A stretch of DNA of 64,000 nucleotides, from NCBI RefSeq assembly GCF_964656455.1, contig NC_135712.1, positions 70,251,239 through 70,315,238 of the forward strand. The letters are read 5' to 3'. Within the stretch, counting starts at the first letter, position 1; the number at the start of each line of letters is the position of its first letter. The notes below the pieces were generated by a model. The model was not told the DNA's origin. It made no database searches and saw nothing but the letters and a program-made list of their open reading frames with translations. Position numbers and translations under genes: made by a program. Below are positions 21,840 to 33,136 of the stretch, piece by piece. The stretch is from Halichoerus grypus. Taxonomy: Eukaryota > Chordata > Mammalia > Carnivora > Phocidae.

Positions 21840-22445
21840 TAATTAGGATTATCATTCACCCTATTGTTCAGATCAAACCCATGGAGTCACCTGATTCCTG
21901 CCTTTATCTCACATCCCACATCCAATCCACCAGCTCTGCCATCAAAATAGAATCTCACAAGTCCAAGCCACTACCCTCTCTTGTTTGGATATTGGAATAA
22001 CCTCCTAACTAACCCAGGCTTCTTCTGTCCTTGACCTTTAAGAGACTCTGTTCCAAATAGTAGCTGGTGCTCCTTTTAGAACTTAGATCATGGCCTCTGT
22101 TCAGAAGCCCCCAGCTGCTGCCAGCCTCATTCAGAGTAAAGTCCAAAGTCCTTACTGTGGCCTTCAAGGCCCTCCCTGACTTGGCTCCTCTAACTTTCTG
22201 ATCTTATTTCCTAACACTCAGCCCCTTGCTCAGGCACACTAGCCTCCCTGCTCTTCCCCCCAGTCCTGGGTCCTTTGCACTTGCTCTCCTGTTTCCCTGG
22301 AATTCTCTGCCACAAACACTCGCAGAGTTCGCTTCCTCACTTCACTGAGTCCTTTGTTCACGTGGTGTCTCTGCGCCCTCCAGATGCCTGCACCTCCACT
22401 GGCTTCCTCAGAATACAGTCCTCACGGTTGGATTTCAGGTCAATA
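21840..22445 (-). repeat. L2 (LINE-2) 3' region, antisense
   Basis: Contains the L2-typical run TCCTTACTGTGGCCTTCAAG, CTCCCTGACTTGGCTCC, TGGGTCCTTTGCACTTGCTC and CCTGGAATTCTCTGCC. Confidence 0.75.
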
Positions 22446-25189
22446 AATGTGAATACTTAAAACGTCTTTTGCATAATTTGCAAGATGCTTTCCAGAAAGT
22501 TTATACATGTTTACACTACTGTTATGAGCATAACTGTATTATAATACAAACACTATAATTAAATATTAACATAAAGTAATTTCTCAAATTTTATAAATGA
22601 CAAATGACACCTTGATCTTTTCATTTATATCTCCTTAAATTACTTATGAAATTAAGGAAGAAAGACTTTTCAAGATGGCGGAGGAGTAGGAGACCTTAGT
22701 TTTGTCTGAGGAATTCAGCTAGATAGCTATCAAATCATTCTGAACAACTGTGAACTCAACCAGAGATCTAAGAAAAGAATGCTGCAATTCTACAAATAGA
22801 AAAGCGACCACTTTCCACAAGGTAGGAGAATGACAAGATGGAAAACTCACCTCAAAAAAGAGAACAAGAGGCAGTACTGACTGCCAGGGACCTAATCAGT
22901 ATGGATATAAGTCAGAACTAGAGTTCAGAATAACAATTATAAAGATACTAGTTGGGCTTGAAGAAACCATAGAAGACACTCCCTTTCTGGAGAAATAAAA
23001 GAACTAAAAGCGAATTAAGTCAAAATAAAAAAGGGTATTAATGAGATGCAATAAAAAATGGAGGCTGTAACTGCTAGGATAAATGAAGCAGAAGAGAGAA
23101 TTAGTGATATAGAAGACAAAATGATGGAAAATAAAGAAGCTGAGAAAAAGATAACTACTGGATCATGAGGGGAGAATTCGAAAGATAAGTGAAACATTTT
23201 AAAGCAAAACAATATTAGATTAATTGGGATCCCAGAAGAAGAGGAAAGGGGGAGGCAGAAGGTATATTAGAGCAAATTATAGCTAAGAACTTCCTTAATC
23301 TGGGGAAGGAAACAGGCATTCAAGTCCAGGAGGCACAGAGAAACCCCCTCAAAATCAATAAAATTAGGTCAACACCCTGACATATAATAGTGAAACTTGC
23401 AAAACTCAGAGACAAAGAGAAAATCCTCGAAGCAGCAAGGAACAAGAGGTCCGTAAACTACAAGGGTAGAAACATTAGACTGACAGCAGACCTATCCACA
23501 GAGACCTGGCAGGCCAGAAAGGAATGGCATGATATAGTCAGGGTGCTAAATGAGAAAAATATGCAGCCAAGGATACTCTATCCAGCAAGGCTGTCATTCA
23601 AAATAGGAGAGACAAAAAAGTTCCAGGATAAACAGAAACTAAAAGAATTTGTGATCACTAAGCCAGCCCTGCAAGAAATATTAGGGGATCCTTTAAGCAA
23701 GGAGAGAGCCCAAAAGTAACATAGACCAGAAAGGAACAGAGACAATATACAGAAACAGTGACTTTACAGGTAATACAATGACACTAAATTCATATCTTTC
23801 AGTAGTTACTCTGAATGTAAATGGGCTAAATGCCCCAATCAAAAGACACAGGTTATCAGGTTGGATAAAAAAGCAAGACCCATCAATATGCTGTCTACAA
23901 GAGACTCATTTTAGACCCAAAGACACCTCCAGATTTAAAGTGAAGGGGGTGGAAAACCATTTATCATGCTAACAGACATCAAAAGAAAGCTGGGATAGCA
24001 ATCCTTATATCAGACAAATTAGATTTTAAACCAAAGACTGTAATAAGAGATAATTAAAGGGTCTATCATAATTAAAGGGTCTATCCAACAAGAAGATCTA
24101 ACAATTGTAAATATGTACGCCCCTAACATGGGAGTAGCCAATTATATAAATCAATGAATAACAAAATTAAAGAAACACATTGATAATAATATAATAATAG
24201 TAGGGGACTTTAACACCCCACTCACTTCAATGGAGAGATCATCTAAGCAGAAGATCAACAAGGAAACAAGGGCTTTGAATGACACATTGGACCAGATGGA
24301 CTTCACAGATATATTCAGAGCATTGCATCCTAAAGCAACAGAATACACATTGTTCTCAAGTGCACATGGAACATTCTCCAGAATAGATCACATACTGGGC
24401 CACAAATCAGGTCTCAACAGGTACCAAAAGATTGGGATCATTCCATGCATACTTTCAGACCAAAATGCTTTGAAACTTGAACTCAGTCACAAGAGGAATT
24501 TTGGAAAGAACTCAAACATATGGAGGTTAAAGAGCATCCTACTAAAGAATGAATGGGTCAACCAGGAAATTAAAGGAGAATGTTTTAAAATGATGGAAAC
24601 AAATGAAAATTTGTTTTCATTTTCATTCAAATGAAAAACATGACTATTCAAAACCTTTGGGATGCAGCAAAGGCGGTCCTAAGAGAGAAGTATATAGCAA
24701 TACAAGCCTTTCCCAAGAAACAAGAAAGGTCTCAAATACACAACCTAACCTTACACTTAAAGGAGCTGGAGAAAGAACAGCAAATAAAGCCTAACCCAAA
24801 AGAAGAGAATTAATAAAGATTAGGGCAAAAATCAATGAAATAGAAACCAAAAGAACAGTAGAAAAGATCAATGAAACTAGGCACTGGTTCTTTGAGAGAA
24901 TTAATAAGATTGAAAAACCCCTGGCCAGACTTATCAAAAAGAAAAGAGAAAGGACCCAAATAAATAAAATCATGAATGATACAGGAGAGATTACAACCAA
25001 CACTGAAGAAATACAAACAATTATAAGAATATATTATGAGCAACTATATGCCAACAAATTAGGCAATCTGGAAGAAATAGGTGCATTCCTAGGAAATGTA
25101 TACGCTACCAAAGCTGAAACAGGAAGAAATAAAAAACCTGAACAGATCCATAACCTGCAAGGAAATTGAAGCAGTAATCAAAAACCTCC

Positions 25190-25390
25190 CGGGCGCCTGG
25201 GTGGCTCAGTCGTTAAGCGTCTGCCTTCGGCTCAGGTCATGATCCCAGGGTCCTGGGATCGAGTCCCACATTGGGCTCCCTGCTCGGCGGGAAGCCTGCT
25301 TCTCCCTCTCCCACTCCCCCTGCTTGTGTTCCCTCTCTCGCTGTGTCTCTCTCTGTCAAATAAATAAATAAAATCTTAAAAAAAAAAAAC
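25190..25390 (+). repeat. Carnivore SINE inside LINE-1 ORF2
   Basis: Full-length copy flanked by the duplicated AAAAACCTCCC. Confidence 0.96.
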
Positions 25391-26508
25391 AAAAAACCTC
25401 CCAACAAACAGGAGTCCAGGGCCAGACAGCTTCCCAGGGGAATTCTACCAAGCATTTAAAGAAGAATTAATACCTATTCTTATGAAGTTGTTTCAAAAAA
25501 TAGAAATGGAAGGAAAACTTCCAACCCCTTCTATGGGGCCAGGATTACCTTGACTCCAAAACCACACAAAGACCCCATCAAAAAGGAGAATTACAGACCA
25601 ATATCCCTGATGAACATGGATGCAAAAATTCTCAAAAGATACTAGCCAATAGCACACAACAATACATTAAAAGGATTATTCACCACGACCAAGTGGGATT
25701 TATTCCTAGGCTGCAAGTGTGGTTCAACATCTGCAAATCAATCAATGTGATACACCACATTAATAAAAGAAGGACAAGAACCATATGATCCTCTCAATAA
25801 ATGCAGAAAAAGCCTTTGACAAAGTACAGCATCCTTTCTTGATTAAAACTCTCCACAGTGTAGGGAAAAAGGGAGCATACCTTAGTATCATAAAAGCCAT
25901 CTATGAAAAGCCCAAAGCGAATATCATTCTCAATGGGGAAAAAATGAGAGCTTTTCCCCTAAGGTCAGGAACACGACAGATATGTCCATCATCAACACTA
26001 TTGTTCAACATAGTACTAGAAATCCTAGCCTCAGCAATCAGACAACAAAAAGAAATAAAAAAACCTGAATCTGTAAAGAAGAAGTCAAACTCTCACTCTT
26101 CGCAGATGACATGATAATCTATGTGGAAAACCCAAAAGACTCCAACTCAAAATTGCTAGAACTCATACAGAAATTCAGCAAAGTGGCAGGATATAAAATC
26201 AATGCACAGAAATCAGTTGCATTTCTATACACCAACAACTAGACAGAAGAAAGATAAATTAAGGAGTTGATCCCATTTGCAACTGCACCCAAAACCATAA
26301 GATACCTAGGAACAAACCTAACCAAAGAGGCAAAGGACCTGTACTCAGAAAACTATAGAACACTTATGAAAGAAATTGAGGAAGACCCAAAGAAATGGAA
26401 AAATGTTCCATGCTCGTAGATTGGAAGAACAAATATTGTTAAAATGATTATGCTACCTAGAGCAATCTACACATTCAATGCAATCCCTGTCAAAATACCA
26501 TCAACTTT

Positions 26509-26700
26509 TGGTGGCTCAGTCAGTTAAGTGTCTGCCTTCAGCTCAGGTCATGGTCCCAGGGTCCTGGGATCAAGCCCCGTGTCGGGCTCCCTGCTCTGTG
26601 GGGAGTCTGCTTCTCCCTCTCCCACTCCCCCTGCTTGTGTTCCCTCTCTCGCTGTCTCTCTCGCTGTCAAATAAATAAATAAAATCTTAAAAAAAAAAAA
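26509..26700 (+). repeat. Carnivore SINE lacking its first bases, at the LINE-1 deletion junction
   Basis: Begins at GGTGGCTCAGTCAGTTAAG, without the usual GGGGCGCCTG, directly after LINE-1 ORF2 sequence. It ends in AAATCTT and an A run followed by the LINE-1 3' UTR. Confidence 0.93.
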
Positions 26701-27296
26701 GACTGATGAATCACCGACCTCTACCTCTGAAACTAATAATACACTATAAGTTAATTGAATTTAAATTAAAAAAATAATTAATTTTAAAAATTAAGTATTC
26801 TTATACACCTAGAGGTCATTTTTTTGTAGTTGTTTTGTGAATTGCCCTTTTACATTTTTGCTTGCTCACGTCTCAATGTGGAAGTGTTGGGGTATTTTTC
26901 TCTTTTTTCTTGTGTGATAAATATACATAACATAAATTTTACCATTTTAAACACTTTTTAGTGTCCAGTTCTGCAGCACTAAGTAAATTCACCATGTTGT
27001 GCAACCGTCACCACCGTCCATTCCAGGCCTTTTATCATCATCCCAAACAGAAACTCTGTACCCAGTAAACAGTAACTCCTCACTCCCCCCATCCCCCAGC
27101 ACCCACTAACCACTGTTCTACTTTCTGTCTCTATAAATCCGACTATTCTAGGGACCTCATATAAGTGGAATCACACAGTATCTGTCCTTTTACGTCTGGC
27201 TTCTTCAACTCAGCATAATGTCCTCAGGTTCATCATTGGCCTTTAGCAGCCCTGAAAGTTGATATATTGTAGCAGGTGTCAGAATCCTTCCTTTTT

Positions 27297-27485
27297 GGGG
27301 CACCTGGGTGGCTCAGTCGTTGAGCGTCTGCCTTTGGCTCGGGTCATGATCCCCGGGTCCTGGGATCGAGCCCTGTATCGGGCTCCCTGCTCGGCGGGAA
27401 GCCTGCTTCTCCCTCTCCCACTCCCCCTGCTTGTGTTCCCTCTCTCACTTTTTCTCTGTCAAATAAATAAAATCTTAAAAAAAAA
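27297..27485 (+). repeat. Carnivore SINE
   Basis: Flanked by the duplicated target GAATCCTTCCTTTTTG, indicating a fairly recent insertion. Confidence 0.95.
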
Positions 27486-28000
27486 GAATCCTTCCTTTTT
27501 GAGGCTGCATAATTTTTTATTGTATTTGACACATTTGGTTTACCTATTCATCTGCTGATGGACATTTAGGTTGTTCCCACCTTTGGGCTGTTGTGGATAA
27601 CGCTGCTATGAACATGGGGGTGCAAATATTTATTTAAGCCCCTGTTTTCCATTCTTTAGGGTATATATCCAGAAGTAGGATTGCCGGATGATAGGTAATC
27701 TTATGTACAATTTGTGGAGGAACTGCCCTACTATTTTCCACAGCAGCTATACCGTTCCACCAATGAGGCATAAGGTTCTAATTTCTCCACATCCTTGCTA
27801 ACACTTTTCTTTCTGCTTTCTTTTTTTTTTAAATAATATCCATCTTAATAAGTGTCAAGTGATACCCCTTTTTCCTTTGGTAGAAGCGTTGGGCTTTTCT
27901 TTCTGATTTGCAGGAGCTCTTTTATATTAAAATTTTTGACTGTGTTTCTTGAACATATGTTTCCAGTTTGTCGTTTGCCTTTTGATTTTGTGTGTAATTT

Positions 28001-28185
28001 TTTAAAAAGATTTATTATTTATTTGAGAGAGAGAGCACGTGCGAGCCTGTGGGAGCAGTGGGAGGGGCAGGGGGAGAGAGAGAATCTCAAGCCTGACGTG
28101 GGGCTCAATCTCATGACCCTGAGATCATGACCTGAGCCAAAATCAAGAGTTGGACACTTAACTGACTGAGTCACCCTGGCGCCCC
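28001..28185 (-). repeat. Carnivore SINE, antisense, older type
   Basis: AAAGATTTATTATTTATTTG start, CACCCTGGCGCCCC end, within a TTTTGTGTGYAATTTTT target duplication. Confidence 0.92.
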
Positions 28186-29289
28186 TTTTGTGTGCAATTT
28201 TTAATGTACAACTTTTGTTGTTTCTATGTAATCAAATCTATTCATCATTTCCTTAGCACCACTTTATCTTACTTTGAAGTTTTTCCCTCTCCTTCTATCT
28301 GAGGAATACTTAACTGCATTTCTTGTTTTCTTTTCCATTTAATTCTTTAATCTGAAATTAATGTAGGGGTAAGATAGAAGGTAAAGGTCTAATGTGTCTT
28401 TTTCTCACATCATTATCGTCAATGATTCCAGCATTAGTTTTGAGTAAGCTTTCTTTTCTCTCTCCCAGCAGATTCTGACTTCTTCATATATGCCAAGATC
28501 TGTGGGTGGCACTGTGAGGGGCTTCCCAGACCCCCCTCAGGAATGAAGAACTTATCCCCCAGTTGCTAGAAGATGGCTTCAGCTTTGGGGAGTGCCTCCC
28601 CTCACGAAAATTACCTCACCAAGGTCCCACCTCCTTCCATAGCAGTTTGCATCCAAGGAGTGTTCAACATGAAGTAGAAAGGCCCAGGCACTTTGCCCCA
28701 ATGCAGACGATTCTGAAGGGCCATCCAGCCCCTATGTGACCTCTGGATTGGCTGAGGCTGTTGTTGGGCCCTTCACCACAGATTGACTTCTCTGCTCAGT
28801 CCTGCTTCCTTTCCTTCGCTTTTGCAGGCATTGATTCCAAAGTGATTCCCTAACAAGCATCCTGCATGCTGATCTCTAGAGTCTGTTGCAAACATTTTGT
28901 TTTATTTATTTATTGAATTTAGCACCATATATTTTGATGTTGGTGGTTTTAGAATCCGGGGCTTTTTGCATTCTTAGTTGTCATTATCTGAATCCCTAAA
29001 TTTATGATGCTATGTAGTAAACAAAACAACATAACACGAAAATGTTAACTAATGAATAAGAAATGAGGCCCCACTCCAACATCACCTTTCATTCAAACTC
29101 GCATCTTCCTTTTCCTCAACTGAAATGCAAAACAATGCCAAGTGCAGGTACAATGAAAATTTATTACAAAGGGAGATTTAAAATCTTGCAAAAGAGGCAG
29201 AATTCTATGAGGTTGATAGAAGTGATATTGGAATACCATTTAAATCACCCAAAAAGTCATCAACCAATAAGAAGCTAGTCTAAAACAGC

Positions 29290-30605
29290 TAAAAGTTGAA
29301 GAAAGCGAAATCAACAAGGTTGACAACCTAGTAGGCTCTTCAGAAAAAAAAAGGCCTATAGCTTCACTGGTAAATTCTATCTGACATGAAAAAATGAACA
29401 CCAGTCCTCCTCAAACTCTTTCAAGACATAGAAGAGGAAAGAACACTTCCTAATTCATTCTATGATGTCAATATTACCATGATACGAAAGCCAGCTGAAG
29501 ACATCACAAAAAACCCCCTACAGACCAATATCCTTTATGAACATACAGGCAAAAATCCTCAGCAAAATACTAGCAAACTGAATCCAGCAGCATATTAAAA
29601 AGATTATACACCATGAGCAACTAGGATTTATCCCAGGAACCCGAGAGCCGTTCAACGTATACAAACCGCCCAGTGTACTCCCCCACAGTAATAGAGAGGA
29701 GGAAAGAAAATATGTGGTTGTCTTAATGCAGAAAAGGCATTTGGCAAAATCTAACACTATTCCATGATTAAAACACTCCACAGGCTAGGAATAGAAAGGA
29801 CTTTTCTCAAATGAAGGGTATTTATGAAAAACACACAGCTAATGTCATACTTAATGGTGAAAGACTGAAAGTTTCCCTGTAAGATCAGGAACAAGACAAG
29901 TATGCTTGCTTTTGCCACTTTTATTTAACATTATACTGGAAGTTCTAGCCAGAGCAATTAGGTAAAAAAAAAAAAAAAAAAAAAAAAAAGGCAATAAAAG
30001 CATCCACACTGCAAATCTCCATTTGCAGATGACACAATTTTATATATAGTTAACCTTAAAGAATACACACACACACACACACACACAATCAGAGCTAGTA
30101 AATGAGTTCAGGAAAATTAGCAGCATTATTCATAACAGCCAAAAAATGGAAACATCCTAAATGCCCATAACTGAAGAATGGATAAACAAAATACGGCATA
30201 TCCACACGATGGAATATTATTCAGCCATAAGAAAGAGTAAAGTATTGGTATATGCTACAACACAGACAAGCCTTGGAAACATGCTGAATAAAAAAAGTCA
30301 GCACGAAACACCACGTATTATATGATAAGTGTCTATTTAGGTAAGTGTCCAGAATCAGACCAAATCAATAGAGAGAGAAAGTAGATGAGTGGTTGCCAGG
30401 GGGATGGGAAGAAGGAAGAATTGGGAAGTAGGAGGTTTCTTTCTGGACTGATGGAAATATTCTGCAATTAGATTAATGGTGATAGTTGCACAACATTACA
30501 AATACACTAAAACCCACTGAATTACGTACTTTACCATGACTAAAAAGGTGTGTTTTATGTTATGTGAATTTTATCTCAATAAGGCATTTTTTTAAAAAGA
30601 GAGAA
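29290..30605 (+). mobile_element. Old LINE-1, ORF2 distal part and 3' end
   Basis: Decayed reverse-transcriptase region (CCAATATCCTTTATGAACAT, TGCAGATGACACAATTTTAT) to the 3' UTR (ATGGAATATTATTCAGCCAT, TTTTATCTCAATAAGGC). An A run (29966-29989) and (AC)n (30066-30087) lie within it. Confidence 0.85.
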
Positions 30606-30628
30606 TGGCCTTTAAATATCAAATGACT

Positions 30629-30812
30629 GGGGCGCCTGGGTGGCTCAGTCGTTAAGCGTCTGCCTTCGGCTCAGGTCATGATCCCAGGGTCCTGGGATCG
30701 AGCCCCGCATCAGGCTCTCTGCTCTGCGGGAAGCCTGCTTCTCCTTCTCCCACTCCCCCTGCTTGTGTTCCCTCTTTCGCTGTGTCTCTCTCTGTCAAAT
30801 AAATAAAATCTT

Positions 30813-30842
<30 letters not shown>
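30629..30842 (+). repeat. Carnivore SINE with (AAAT)n tail
   Basis: Full-length copy; the target AAATATCAAATGAYTG is repeated after an expanded (AAAT)n tail. Confidence 0.95.
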
Positions 30843-30843
<1 letters not shown>

Positions 30844-31503
30844 TCAAATGATTGAGGACCCTTGAGGAAAACTGATGAAATTTCTGGGTTTTTTTCTCAA
30901 AAATGGTCCTTACACTGAGAGAGCCAAAATTGAAGTGACAGGCGTCCTATTATATGATCATATAATTTGGTGAGAATAATTAAGCCAAAACAATGAAATG
31001 AAGAATGATTCATTCCTCTTGGGCCTAAAATTCAGTGTTTGACAGCAAGCTGTCTAAAATTAGCAAGAGAAGAATCTGATTGGCTGCTCCAGCTCATCTT
31101 CTCTGGCCATACCTTAGCTAGGGATGGGCTGGCCTTGAGTCAGGCCATCATTGCCCTCGACTAATCCGTGGGTCACACTGTCTGGAAGATGGCCACCTAG
31201 GGACTCTGGGTGGGGCAGCAGTGTACCCCCTCAGAGCTAAAGCCCTCCCTCTCACCAACACCCCGTCATTTCTCTCTCCATTGTCATCCAACCTGCCATT
31301 GGATGCCGTATCCAACATCCATAAGAGTCAGCCAGTCTCCCCTGGGCCTCCCAGCCCCTGCTGCAAGAAGAGTATCAGCCCAGCCGCCTTCCTTTCCTGA
31401 CTCCCTCTCGCTCTTCATTCCCCTTTTCCTGCCTCCCGCAGTTCTGTCCTGAAGAAGTTTCAGAGAACATCTTCAGTGCCCTGTTTCCTCTTCTGGGGAA
31501 GTC

Positions 31504-31663
31504 TAAAGTTCAGGCCTTGGGACAATTAAGCTCAAGGCCTCTCACCAGGCTAGAGATGAATGACCTGGAGGGCGTTCCTGTCACATGGTTGAGGCAGCTG
31601 AGTCAGCCTGTGTCTTTGTCAGGGTGGGATCAAGGCAAGTGACCCTCTGTGGGTCAATGCCCT
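31504..31663 (+). promoter_or_regulatory. Cluster of nuclear-receptor-like sites upstream of SLC51A
   Basis: Within 160 bp, about 1.4-1.6 kb before the SLC51A start codon, I see an HNF4-like TAAAGTTCA (31504-31512); two NR5A/LRH-1-like sites (CCAAGGCCT on the minus strand at 31512-31520 and TCAAGGCCT at 31532-31540); an IR-1-like AGATGA-A-TGACCT (31554-31566); an AP-1/NF-E2-like TGAGTCA (31599-31605); and TGACCC-TCTGT-GGGTCA-A-TGCCCT (31640-31663), an everted repeat sharing a half-site with an IR-1. FXR binds IR-1 elements, and FXR and LRH-1 are known regulators of this gene. Occupancy is inferred. Confidence 0.5.
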
Positions 31664-32029
31664 TGTATTCCTTTTGCTATCCCCTCCACCTCAGGAGGGA
31701 ACTGGGTCCCTGAGACTCCTGGATCCCTACACTGTCCTGTCCTGAGAGGTGTACTTTAGGAGGAGGGTAACAGAGGGACAGAACCATGCCTGACCCTTGG
31801 GAGACATTTGAGGTATACGGGGACAGCAGCAGAGAGTCCTCTTGGTACCCACCAGTAACTGCTTCCTCTGATTGCAGCTCCTCACCATCCCAGAATCCAC
31901 TCTCTTGTCCCTCTCCTGGGCTCTTTTCTTACTTTCAGAATTCTTACCTGAACCTCAACAGAGCTCCTGACCTAGGTCCCTTTTTGCCTCACTCCACACT
32001 CTCATGACTTTCTATCCAACCTGGCATCA

Positions 32030-32175
32030 GAACTTCTCTGAGCCTCAGTTTCTTCATCTGTAAAATGGGAATAAAGACAGTAGTTACCTTCCAAGAGCAG
32101 TTGTAAAGTTTCAACAAGATAAGGAACACACTGCATTTCCTACAGCACCTGGGGCACCAAAAGTGCTCCACAAAC
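32030..32175 (+). repeat. MIR
   Basis: TGAGCCTCAGTTTCTTCATC followed by TGTAAAATGGGAATAA is the MIR core in clear form, about 1 kb before SLC51A. Confidence 0.8.
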
Positions 32176-33098
32176 ATTTGCCGCTGCCGTGGGCAAGCTT
32201 TCACTAGTTTATCAGTCACGTGACCACTTCTAAAGCACATTCAATCCGTATGTATCGGGCCCTGTGCCAGGAACTGAGGGGTACTGTGCCTGGGCTCAAA
32301 TGGCTTTAAATTGGAGAGAGAAGAGAAATCACTAAGCAATAAAAAGTTCAGAAACATAATTTGGCACAGCTTTTCAGAATCTGTCAAAATGCTCAGAAAT
32401 CTCACTCAGCGACTCTGGCCTCTTAAGTACCCCTGCATCTTTGCTGCGTCTATGGCTGCTGTTTGGCAGGGTAAGCCCATCATCAGGATGAGGAAGGCTG
32501 AGATTGGGGAAACCCACATGGGCCTCGTCTGGTTTTTCCAGCTCGTTCTCCCTTCTGCATGCCAGACCAAAGTGCCAACGCAGTCGGGGAGCTGGCCTTG
32601 ACTCTCCCGTCTCCAGGGGACCAGAGATCAAGTTCCAGCCAGGTTCTGGGAGACAGGGGTTTGCTGACTGGTAGTATTGCAGGGAGGATAGAGAACTTTA
32701 TTCCACCACCACCCTAGAAGACTCATTAGAGGGGATGTAGCATGAGGGCTGGCAGGTGGCAAAGGGTGGCCAAAGGCATTGTGGGAGGGAGGCAGGAAGG
32801 ACAACACCTAGGAGAAGGAGGAGTCAGGAGCCAGGGATCTCAGCCAGCCAAGAGGATCAAATTCCTCTGGGGTAAACTCTGAGATAAGCTCTAGGGATTT
32901 GTGGGCACGGGAAGCCTGAGAAGAGAGAGGCAGAGGAGAAGATCCTGCCATTGCCCTTACACGTGGCCGCCGTCCTCTCTCTGACAAAGGCCGGCAGGCA
33001 GCAGGACCAGCGGGAGCCACCTCCCTCAGGGCCCCCACCTGCCTGCCCCTCCTTGCCCCTCAGTGCTTGCTGGGAAAGCCAGAGAGGGAGAGAAGACG

Positions 33099-33136
33099 AT
33101 GGAACCAGACAGGACTCAGATAAAGCTTGACCCCAG
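33099..33136 (+). CDS. SLC51A: SLC51A exon 1 (start codon)
   Basis: ATG at 33099 encodes MEPDRTQIKLDP and two bases of an Arg codon before GTGAGT. It matches the human N-terminus with one Gly-to-Asp difference. Too short (38 nt) to stand out as an open frame. Confidence 0.93.

Larger units (their letters stand above)
22665..26800 (+). mobile_element. Carnivore LINE-1 with 5' end, broken ORF1/ORF2 and an internal deletion
   Basis: Starts at the L1-like 5' end (AAGATGGCGGAGGAGTAGG). The decayed ORF1 still shows its C-terminal domain at 23390-23719 (RLTADLSTETWQARKEWHDI). ORF2 starts at 23778 with the endonuclease (LNVNGLNAPIKRHRLSGWIK, QETH), and the reverse transcriptase shows [10 protein letters not shown] at 25800 and FADDM near 26100. 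Frameshifts and stops make it inactive. One SINE sits inside (25190-25390). ORF2 then breaks near 26507; a SINE follows, and the element resumes only in its terminal 3' UTR at about 26701. The distal ORF2 is missing. Confidence 0.93.
26825..28345 (-). mobile_element. Old LINE-1 3' region, antisense, carrying two SINEs
   Basis: Shows the antisense old-LINE-1 words ATACATAACATAAATTTTAC, TGTTGTGCAACCGTCACC, CCACCAATGAGGCATAAGG and CATTTAGGTTGTTCCCACC. Limits are approximate. Confidence 0.75.
18614..33098. other. Divergent intergenic spacer between ZDHHC19 and SLC51A
   Basis: About 14.5 kb, mainly repeats: an unclassified old repeat (18900-19640), seven SINEs at 19.7-21.3 kb, an L2 (21.8-22.4 kb), a young LINE-1 (22.67-26.8 kb), antisense LINE-1 (26.8-28.35 kb), another LINE-1 (29.3-30.6 kb) and a MIR (32.0 kb). 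The last 2 kb, with the receptor-site cluster, is the likely SLC51A regulatory region. At 28.35-29.3 kb and 30.85-31.5 kb I recognise nothing. Confidence 0.75.

Noticed and set aside
23390..26114. Open frames resembling reverse transcriptase, endonuclease and ORF1 protein
   Set aside because: They are fragments of a broken LINE-1 with frameshifts and stops, annotated as a mobile element and not as host genes.
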